DNA from: Citrus sinensis
Lineage: Eukaryota > Streptophyta > Magnoliopsida > Sapindales > Rutaceae
NCBI RefSeq assembly: GCF_022201045.2
Contig: NC_068562.1
Location: 10,911,001 to 10,975,000 of the forward strand
Direction of reading: 5' to 3'
Length of the DNA stretch: 64,000 nucleotides
The notes beneath the pieces were generated by a model that saw only the letters and a program-made list of their open reading frames with translations, was not told the DNA's origin and searched no databases. Below, in pieces: positions 56,164 through 64,000 of the stretch; positions within the stretch are counted from its first letter, which is position 1; each line of letters opens with the position of its first letter. The position numbers and the translations under genes are program-made.

Positions 56164-57070
56164 TCTGGTCGAGTAAGCACCATAGCATACATCAAGCAAC
56201 CTACAGCATTAGCATAGGGAACATTTTTCATATCAAGCTTCTCTTCATCAGTTTTTGGACACAACTGATTACTCAGTTTGAAGTGAGCTGCTAGAGGAGT
56301 TAGTACAGGCTTAGAATCCAGCATCTTGTAGGTTTCCAGAACCTTAGTCAAATATCTCTCATGACTGAGAAATATTTCCCCCTTTGCTCAGTTTCTTTTA
56401 ATTTCTACACCTAAAATCTTCTTAGTAGTCCCCAAGTCCTTCATGTCAAATTCTGAGTTCAGTATTACCTTCAACTTTTCTATTTTTTCCCTCTATTTGC
56501 AAGTTATCAGCATGTTATCTACATATAGAAGGAAGATAGATGTAGTGATCATTTTCCAGCAGCTTGAAATACACACAGCAGTCATAGTTGCATCTCATGA
56601 ATTCATTTGTTATCATGAACTCATCAAACCTGAGATACCACTGTCTTGGGGGCTATTTTAAACCATAAAGAGACTTCTTGAGCAGGCATACATGTCTAGG
56701 TTTCATGAAGTCCACATACCCCTCAGGTTGAGTCATGAAGATTTCTTCTTAGAGTCTTTCATGCAAAAATGCAGTCTTGACATCGAGTTGATCAAGTTCC
56801 ATGTCTTGTACTGCAGTCAGAGCTAGAATCACTCTTATGAAGGCATGTCTGACAACTGGTGAAAATACCTCCTTGAAATCAACCCCTTTCTTTTTTTGTA
56901 TACCATTTTGCCACCAGTCTAGCTTTGAATCTTTTTGGTTCATCTCCTGTCAAACCATCTTTTATCTTAAAGATCCATTTACAGTCTACAACCCTCCTCT
57001 TATCAGGTTTCTTAACCAGTTCCCAGGTGTTATTTTTATAGAGAGACATAATTTCTTCATCCATGGCTTA
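56164..57070 (-). pseudogene. Reverse transcriptase, element D
   Basis: Minus frames at 57064-56879 (MDEEIMSLYKNNTWELV, CKWIFKIKDG), 56943-56749 (KGVDFKEVFSPVVRHAFIRVI, LDVKTAFLHERL) and 56351-56160 (MLDSKPVLTPLAAHFKLS, YANAVGCLMYAMVLTRPD) plus traces of the YVDD region between (about 56500-56540). Several frameshifts and stops. Confidence 0.86.
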
Positions 57071-57193
57071 CTGCCACTCCTTGCTAAACTTGCTTTGGAC
57101 TGCTTCTTTGTAGGCTTTTGGTTTATCTTCATCAATCTGATGTGCAGCTGCTAGAGCATATGAGATAAGATCAGCATATCAATACATTCTGGT

Positions 57194-58170
57194 CTATTTG
57201 ATTTGTCTCTTGGCTCTATCTCTAGTTAGTTGGTAGCCTTGCTCATGTTCCTTAGACTCTTGTTCTTGTTGAGGAATTTCTGAATCACCTGAACTGTTAG
57301 TGACTCCACCTGAATCTACAGCTTCCAGTGATTCATCAGACTTAGGAAGCTCCACCTCAAACTGTTGCTTTATACCAGTCTCAGTACATTCCTCAATTGG
57401 CTGTTGAGCTGACTTCTGATTTAGTAAATCTCTTTCATTAATGGTCACATCCCTACTTATGATGCATCTGGGTGGACTTAAGTCTATGCACCAGATCTTA
57501 TAGCCCTTTACCCCCTCTGGATATCCTATGAAGAAACCCTTCAAAGCCCTAGGAGCTAGCTTTCTTTGGCTTGTGTGGGCATAAGTTGGACAGCCAAATG
57601 CTCTCAGGTTTCCATAGTTTGCTAGTTGACCAGTCCACTTCTCATAAGGTGTTTTGAAATCAATTGTTGTAGAGGGACTTAGGTTAACTAGATGACAAGC
57701 AGTTAAAAGTATTTCTGCCCACAAAGTCTTTGGAAGTTTGGATTGAACCAGCATACTCCCCACCCTCTCCATGAGTGTCATGTTCATCATTTCAGCTAAC
57801 CCATTTTGCTGAGGTGTTAACCTCACTATTTTATGTCTAGTTATTCCCTCCTTTGCACAGAAGCTACCAAACCTTTGATTACAAAATTCTAAACCATTGT
57901 CTGTTCTGAGCTTTTTAACATTCTTTCCACATTGATTTTCAACCAAGTTTTTCTATTCAAAGAACTTCTCAAAAACTTGATCTTTGCTCTTGAGAGTATA
58001 AACTCACACCCTCCTAGAGTAGTCATCTATAATGGACAAGAAGTATATGTTACCACCTAGAGATATCTGTTGTGCAGGTCCCCACAAGTCAGAATGAACA
58101 TATTTCAGCTTGTCCTTAGACTTGTGAACTGACCTATTAAAACTAGCTCAAGTTGCCTTCCCTAAGACAC
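57194..58170 (-). pseudogene. Integrase core, element D
   Basis: The frame at 57946-57194 (250 residues) holds RTDNGLEFCNQ, TPQQNGLAEMMNMTL and the C-terminal GCPTYAHTSQRKLAPRALKGFFIGYPEGVKGYKIW segment. In the AERMNR motif the Arg positions are changed, and earlier integrase (58170-57947) is split by stops. Confidence 0.87.
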
Positions 58171-58183
58171 GACTCTCACAGAA

Positions 58184-58850
58184 TTATAGATCACCAATCT
58201 TATCACCTTCTAATAAACCTTGCTTATCTAACTCTTTAAGTCCTCTCACCCCAATATGCCTCAACCTCAGATGCCATAGCCTGGCCTTGTCAGTATTGGC
58301 ATTGACTGACACCCATGCTTCACCAGTAACTACTTCCCCATCTAAGACAAATACTTCATTCTTCTTTAAACACTTCATGATGGTTTCAGTGCCCTTAATT
58401 ATCATCATTTCACCAGACTCATTCTTAACACTATATCCCATTTGGTCAAGCATCCCTAAAGAAATCAAATTTCTCTTAAGATCAGGTACAAACCTCACTT
58501 GTTTAAGCTCCCTTATGGATCCATCATGGAGTTTAAGTCTTATATTTCCAATACATATAATCTTACACATGACATTATTACCCATCATTACTCTACCCCC
58601 ATCAAAGTCATGATACTCAGTCAAGTACAACCAGAGTCAAGTACCCATTTACCTCTGTCTCTGCTCTCTGTTGCTACACAAACACCAACAGATTCATATC
58701 ATTCTTCTTCTACAACAGCCGCATCACCATCCTTTCCCTTTTTATGAAACTTCTTTTCAGGACAATCCTTCTTGAAATGCCCCTCTTTATGACACAGGAA
58801 ACATCTCAGATTCTTTTGTTTTTCTTTATTCTTTCCTTGCTTCTTTTTCT
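58184..58850 (-). pseudogene. Zinc knuckle, protease and GAG-pre-integrase, element D
   Basis: The frame at 58630-58184 carries late protease (RFVPDLKRNLISLGMLDQMGY) and the pre-integrase zinc region (LWHLRLRHIGVRGL; the GH of RLGH is RH). Upstream, a CCHC knuckle (C-x2-C-HKEGHF-KKDCPEK pattern) is visible on minus at about 58810-58755. Confidence 0.82.
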
Positions 58851-58854
58851 TCCC

Positions 58855-59487
58855 TTATAGTCTTGTTTTTACAGATAACCCCTCACCAGAACCATTTCCA
58901 AGGCTTTCTTGCTTCCCTTGCAATTCTTTAGTGTTAAGAGCTGACTTCACTTCATCCAGAGACAATGTCTGCCTTCCATACATCAAGGTGTCAATAAAGT
59001 GCTCGTATGACTTACGTAAAGAACTTATTAGAAGTAAAGCTTTATCTTCATCACCCAATGTTGCATCTATGGTTTCAAGAGTGTCACACACTTTGTTAAA
59101 CTCATCAAGATGTTCATCAAGAGATGAGCCTTCAAGCATTTTTAACGTGAACATCCTCTTCTTGATATACAACCTGTTGGCCAGAGACTTTTTCATGTAA
59201 ATGCTCTCTAGTTTTGCCCATAGGTCAGCAAAAGTGGGTTCTTTAGCCACTTCCCTTATCACAGAATCTGCAAGACTCAAGATGACAGTTCCCTTGGCCT
59301 TCTTATCAATCTCTACCATCTGTTCTAGAGTTTTTGATGTAGAGATATATTTCCCCTCCTTCTTGGATACTAGTAGTAGGGCATCTCTAAGACCTTGAGT
59401 TATTAACACTGCCTCCATCTTAACCTTCCACATGTTGAAATTATTTTTCCCATTAAACTTCTCAAGATCAACCTTGGTAGAAGTCAT
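58855..59487 (-). pseudogene. gag, element D
   Basis: Chosen start is 59487 (MTSTKVDLEKFNGKNNFNMWK); the longer frame to 59544 only adds primer-binding-site sequence. About 210 residues of UBN2-type gag, close to the gag of element A along its length (MEA-x-LITQGL, SLANRLYIKK, LLLISSL-x-KSYEHF). The frame ends before the zinc knuckle. Confidence 0.9.
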
Positions 59488-59528
59488 ACTTGGATCTTGG
59501 GCTTCAAGACTCCAGCTCTGATACCACA

Positions 59529-60187
59529 TGTAGTGATTTAACACCCTTAAGACTCAAGATGATAAACCACTACCCAGGAGACTCTAGCCAAGATCAAACA
59601 AGTTGCAGAAGAAACCAAGCTTTGATATCAAGACTCTAACACATATTCCAATTAGCCCTAGGTTTAAGATTAATATCACAGAGTATAACCTAACCAAGAA
59701 GCACTTCACAAACACACAAGAAACATAATCTTACGTGGTTCGATTGTACATGAAATGCACAATCTACATCAACAGGAGAAGCCACAGAAAAATATTTATT
59801 GACAAATCAAGAAGACAAATACAGAGGTTTTAAACAAGAGATTACAAGCAACAAGAAAAACCTCTCTCACTCCTCAATCTCTCTCTCAAGCTCTCACTAA
59901 ACCACTCGTCTTTCTCCCTCAACAACCAGTTTTATACTCCTGATGCTGAAACCCAGATTGCACAGAATCTGGACACGTGTGTAACGGTATTTAACAAACT
60001 TGATTTGTTCCTTCACAAGCTAGCTCACGTATTCCACTGAAGTTTCTCCAAAACGACAAAGGGCTGAGTTGTTTCGTCTTTAAACTTAAATGTCTCGTGC
60101 TGCACGTGACAAGTGACTAAAATCATTTGATCCAAACGAAGCCGTTTTGGGGCTCTAAGTTTTCGATTCATTGCACTCAAGCCCACA
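59529..60187 (-). repeat. 5' LTR of element D
   Basis: Right copy on the plus strand; adjoins the primer-binding site at 59516-59526 and the target duplication TATTA at 60188. Confidence 0.93.
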
Positions 60188-60192
60188 TATTA

Positions 60193-61048
60193 ATATATTA
60201 ATGAATTAATAATTTATTAATTTATAAAGATAATATCACGTTCATAATAGGAATTTTTATAAAATATAAAAGTAGTATGAGAACGTAGTAATTCTGTCAA
60301 ACTGCATGATACGGTTATGATTTTGAGTAATCTCTAAATTATTGAAAGTGTAATAGGAAACAATAAAGAGGAAGAAGTTGAAGATGACAATTCTACTATA
60401 GAGTCCGTCTCACACCAAAAAGCATTCAAAGTGATTGACATTAAGTAATTTATTGTTATAAAGTGATGATACCACGTCGGAACTTCTTTCAACATTGCAA
60501 GAAGTTAGAGGTGAAAATCAAACCGAAATCAATTTCAAAAAGCAAGTAACACTAAAAACTTATTTTAGAAAAGCTTTCTAGACTTATCATATGTATTTAG
60601 TTTTAAATTAGTTAATTATTAGTCTATGTATTAATTGGGTCTTACAGAATAATGTGATTTAAAAAAAATTATTATCTAATAAATTTATCGAATTATTAAT
60701 TTATCACGTTGGCCTCAAGTCAGATCCAACAAAAACTATTATTTAATCAAGGTTATCTATTTACCGAGAATTAATTTAACGAGATTGTGCTAATATAGAT
60801 CTATTTTGGTCATTTAATTATATAAATTAAGGATGTAATTGTATTTTGGTCTTTTAAGTTCTCTTTCAAATTTCCCTTGTACCATAACAGTTCTACAAAT
60901 CTACTCTCAAACTTAAAGTTCATCTGTAATCGAATAGGGGCGCTATAACAGGAGCGTTTTTAATTACATTAAATCGTTTTTGTCTTATTAATTCTTTTAG
61001 TTGTTATCATTATTTATTGGTTGTAATTGTAGTTTGTTTTAAGTGTTT
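60193..61048. other. Intergenic, AT-rich
   Basis: No gene recognised. Ends at the target site of the LINE. Confidence 0.6.
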
Positions 61049-61065
61049 AAGATGGTCTGATGATG

Positions 61066-61950
61066 GCAATGTCCAGACTCGTTGGTGGCAAGGGTCCTGC
61101 AAGCCAAGTACTTCCAATCAAAAAATTTCTTGGATGCAAAGTTCGGCTCAAACCCTTCATATATTTGGAGAAGCATTCTGTGGGGAAGGAAAATTATTTG
61201 TCGGGCTCTAGGTGGAGAGTTGGTAATGGTCAGAAAATTCACATTCATAAGGCTAATTGGATTCCACAGCCTTCAACTTTCCAGCCAGTGTTTAAGCCAA
61301 CTTTGCCATCTGATGCTATGGTCTCTGAATTAATCAATAAGGCAAACTACTGGGATGAGAAGAGGATTTATGAGCACTTCGACAAGATGGATGCTGATTT
61401 AATTATTAAGATTTCTCTGCCTAGGAGACCGAGGGAGGATGAGCTGATTTGGCATTATGGAAAAAATGGCCAGTTCTCGGTTAAAAGTGGGTACCAGACA
61501 GCTCTCCAAATAAAGTTTCCAGCCATGCCTTCAAGCTCAGCGGCTTCAAAAAATGAATGGAATATTATTTGGTCTCTTGCTTTGCCTCAAAAGATCAGAA
61601 TTTTTACCTGGAGGGCAGCTAAAAACCTCCTCCCCTCAGCTGAGAATTTGTGGAAGAAAAAGATAATCCAGGAACCCACTTGCCAAGTGTGTAAAATGGG
61701 AATGGAAAATGTATTTCATGCTCTAGTGGCCTGTAAATCGGCTAAGAAGGTATGGAGGCTAATCTGTTTTGAAGATGATATTAATGCAGCTCACAGTCAA
61801 GATATTTTAAGTTTGCTGCATGCTATGAAAAGAATGAGAAGCAAAGCTGACCTGGAGTTGTTGGTAATGACTTTTTGGGTAAAATGGAATGCTAGGAATC
61901 AGTTGCTATTCAAAAGGAAAAAGGGAGAACCCCCAAATTATGGTAGCTAA
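61066..61950 (+). pseudogene. LINE ORF2 fragment: RT-distal region and zf-RVT domain
   Basis: The first 130 bp read in a different frame (DSLVARVLQAKYF, NPSYIWRSILWGR) from the rest (SRWRVGNGQKIHIHKANWIP), so a frameshift lies near 61195. The zf-RVT domain spans about 61530-61770 (WSLALPQKIRIFTWRAAKNLLPSAENL, CQVCKMGMENVFHALVACKSAKKVW). The frame closes at 61948-61950 after a shift at the purine run near 61915-61925. Confidence 0.87.
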
Positions 61951-62518
61951 AGCTGAAGTTATGATTGCAGCTTATAAGAGGGTGCATTCTTTAGTCGAGG
62001 CTTGCAGTGAAACAGAGCAGAGGGTACCTCCTCAGACATGGAATCCCCCTCAAGATGGCTTTGTAAAAGTCAACATTGATGCAGCTATCAACTTCGAAAA
62101 GAATCTTGTAGGGCTGGGGGTAGTGATTAGAGATGATTCGGGGCGTGTTACAGCAGCTGCAATCAAGATTTCCAAGTTTCATGAAGATGTTTCTTATGCT
62201 GAGGCAGAAGCTATGGAATGGGGTATGTTGGTGGCGAGAGAAGCTAAAGTGAAGGCTGTAATCGTGGAATCAGATTCTCAAGGTGTGGTCAATTTAATTA
62301 ACAACAAGCAGGGCAGCATATCCGAGATCTATTGGGTTGTTTCAGAAATTCAGAAGTTAGCAGAAAACTTCGAGTGTGTTAGTATTAAGTATACGCCTAG
62401 ATCTTGTAATGTTATTGCCCACTCTTTAGTTAAGTTAGCTCTAAAGAAACGCGAGACTATTGTGTGGAAGGGTTCATACCCTTCACAAGTGATGTATCTC
62501 CTTTCTTCATTGATTTAA
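61925..62518 (+). pseudogene. LINE RNase H (RVT_3) domain
   Basis: About 195 residues: VKVNIDAAI (catalytic Asp), GLGVVIRDDSGRV, AEAEAMEWGM (catalytic Glu), VIVESDSQGVVNLIN (catalytic Asp), and RSCNVIAHSLVKLAL. The domain itself is intact and ends 30 bp before the poly(A) run. It is a later frame of the same ORF2. Confidence 0.88.
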
Positions 62519-62816
62519 TTGAAATCTCTTTTCAAAAAAAAAAAAAAAAGATGGTCTGATGATGAAAAAGCGAAAGAGAGTTTTGTTAAGAAGGATGTTC
62601 GTATGGTTTTGGAGGCTATTTTGGTCCGAAAAGGGTTCTGCTAGAATATAAACAGGAAATAAAATCGGGTTATTTTTTGTAAATCAAAAAACTGTTGGTT
62701 ATTTATGCAATTTTCAACTAGAGAACATTTCATTAATTGGACAGAGTCAACATTACAAACACATGAAAATAACAAGTGACGCACCACACACCCAGGAGAA
62801 GCATCTACCAGACAAC

Positions 62817-64000
62817 TTAAATGGTGAGTTTGAAACAGGGACGAAAAGCGTTTTGAGTGACTTGATCATCCCATTGCAGCTCCTTCCACCAGTGATATTG
62901 TCCCTTAATAATAATTTTATGTTCCAATCCGCTGATGCAATCAAGAGGCAGCTTCTTAAGCTTTGCACATCCCCTTGCAGAGATTTCTTTCAGATGAGGG
63001 AAAGGCAAGGCACTCTTCAAATTTTTTAAATCCTCTAGGATAAGATATTCAATTCTTGCAAGAGGGATCAGATTGTGCATCACCTCAGGTGAAACTTCAC
63101 CCAATTTTTCAACGCTGATTATTTCTTCCAAATCCAGGCAACTACTGATCCGAACATGCTTAAGATTTGGAGCAACAATAAGCCATGTCAGGTGCTTCAA
63201 TTTGGAGTAGCTTATACAAATGTTTTGGAGACTATGAAAACCACGAGTCTGTTGGATTTTTGGTACTTCCACTGCATAGTCAATCTTTAAATCTTCCAAA
63301 TCACTGTATTCCAGATGAAGTGTTTGAAGATGCCTTAAACCTGCTAAAGAATAAACAGGGACCGACGTTGATTGAACACCAAGCAACTCTGATTGACAGC
63401 AGTGCTTAAGGCAGAGAGATGGCGTGCTAAGGCTCTGTAACCTAGGAGAGTCCAACAACATCCGAAGAGCACAGAAGCTTTCCAAGGTGACGGTCAGCAC
63501 ATTTAAGTGTTCCAAACTTAGTATTTCCTCTACCAAAACTTCCCTGCCTCCAATCAAAATGCTATCTCCTTCTTGTTTATCAGAACCACATTCATACATT
63601 CTCAGTACTCGTAACATCTTTAGATTTGATATTACTTGTTGTGGAATTCTAGTGAGACGTGTAAACTCCAAATTCAAACATTTAAGATGAACCAAGTACT
63701 TTAACTCCATTGGTAATCTTCTGATTTTACTTCTTGCTAGATCAAGATGTTGCAATGAAACCAGGTTTGAAATTCCAGTCAGTAAATGGACTGGTAGACT
63801 ACCATCTGATAACTTCAAAACTCTAAGAGATGCCATAAATTGAAAGAAATCTCTATTGACCTCATTCAAATCATTGGAACCGAGAAACAAAGTCTGTAGA
63901 TGAGGAGATGATGGTGACTCTAAAAGTCTCCGAATTCTATTTTGCATCAGAGACATCCTTGTAACCTCTTTCCACAATCCAATCCCTGGTGCATTTTGTA
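62817..64000 (-). CDS. NLR-C: LRR region of a third RPS5-like NLR, runs off the window
   Basis: The last 394 or so residues of an NLR, stop TAA at 62819-62817; the open frame continues past 64000. It starts in the post-NB-ARC segment (GLWKEVTRMSLMQNRI), then has LRR units (LQTLFLGSNDLNEV, LRVLKLSDG, LVSLQHLDLARSKIRRLPMELKYLVHLKCLNLE) and ends HLKEISARGC-x-KLKKLPLD...WWKELQWDDQVTQNAF, the same C-terminus as NLR-B. No stop or frameshift in the visible part, so it may be functional. Same strand as NLR-A and NLR-B; LRRs of this family set recognition specificity. Confidence 0.92.
   Translation of the reverse strand, partial: QNAPGIGLWKEVTRMSLMQNRIRRLLESPSSPHLQTLFLGSNDLNEVNRDFFQFMASLRVLKLSDGSLPVHLLTGISNLVSLQHLDLARSKIRRLPMELKYLVHLKCLNLEFTRLTRIPQQVISNLKMLRVLRMYECGSDKQEGDSILIGGREVLVEEILSLEHLNVLTVTLESFCALRMLLDSPRLQSLSTPSLCLKHCCQSELLGVQSTSVPVYSLAGLRHLQTLHLEYSDLEDLKIDYAVEVPKIQQTRGFHSLQNICISYSKLKHLTWLIVAPNLKHVRISSCLDLEEIISVEKLGEVSPEVMHNLIPLARIEYLILEDLKNLKSALPFPHLKEISARGCAKLKKLPLDCISGLEHKIIIKGQYHWWKELQWDDQVTQNAFRPCFKLTI

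Larger units (their letters stand above)
53510..60192 (-). mobile_element. Element D: Tork-type Copia retrotransposon, same family as A, split by a solo LTR
   Basis: LTRs 53515-54174 and 59529-60187 (660 and 659 bp) flanked by the target duplication TATTA (53510-53514, 60188-60192). On the minus strand the 5' LTR is the right one; the primer-binding site (reverse of CTCTGATACCA, 59516-59526) lies just inside it. Gag, integrase, RT and RNase H follow toward the left. About 30 LTR substitutions by eye (near 5%). Many stops and frameshifts; RT is interrupted by the solo LTR at 54847-56158. Confidence 0.94.
61049..62564 (+). mobile_element. 5'-truncated LINE (L1-type non-LTR retrotransposon)
   Basis: The body (about 61066-62547) ends in a poly(A) run and is flanked by the 17-bp target duplication AAGATGGTCTGATGATG (61049-61065, 62548-62564). 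It holds only the 3' part of ORF2: the zinc-binding domain after reverse transcriptase and a plant-type RNase H. The RT domain and everything before it are missing, as expected from incomplete target-primed reverse transcription. Confidence 0.93.

Overview
This is a piece of a plant (eudicot) nuclear chromosome. It is AT-rich and contains TNL-free, RPS5-like CC-NBS-LRR resistance genes, a BAHD acyltransferase, an EC1-like egg-cell peptide and dense plant transposons. The NLR and DUF632 sequences remind me of Citrus, but that is recollection and was not tested. I see no bacterial-type features, CRISPR array, rRNA or tRNA.

Layout, left to right. 1-5259: an old Tork-type Copia retrotransposon (element A) inserted in a broken NLR on the minus strand (NLR-A, to 6797). 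8157-21387: a second Tork Copia (element B, target duplication GAATC), itself split by a very young Athila-like Gypsy element (10338-17956, target duplication CGCAC) that has lost reverse transcriptase, RNase H and the integrase core. 23520-31349: a nearly perfect NLR (NLR-B) cut after codon 102 by an Ale-type Copia (element C, target duplication TCCAA) whose two LTRs look identical. 31350-33700: debris, including a LINE RNase H fragment and a fold-back Mutator MITE with a 9-bp target duplication. About 33750-40700: a Mutator-like element carrying a mudrA-type transposase (minus strand) and a DUF1985/ULP1 peptidase gene (plus strand). 40909-46746: a terminal-inverted-repeat element split by a CACTA element that carries a fragment of a DUF632 gene. 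49145-52068: the only two apparently uninterrupted cellular genes, a BAHD acyltransferase and an EC1-like secreted peptide. 53510-60192: a third Tork Copia (element D, minus strand, target duplication TATTA) with a Gypsy-like solo LTR inside it (target duplication ATAGG). 61049-62564: a 5'-truncated LINE with a 17-bp target duplication. 62817-64000: the LRR end of a third NLR (NLR-C), which runs off the window.

How it fits together: three same-strand NLR genes form a resistance-gene cluster that transposons have invaded in several waves. LTR differences counted by eye give a relative order: A (roughly 35-40 differences over 555 bp) and D (about 30 over 659 bp) are oldest, B (12 over 536 bp) is younger, and the Athila-like element (one 2-bp indel over about 1197 bp) and C (none over 331 bp) are very recent. 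NLR-A has decayed by several independent lesions, whereas NLR-B has one removable lesion and may be intact in other haplotypes.
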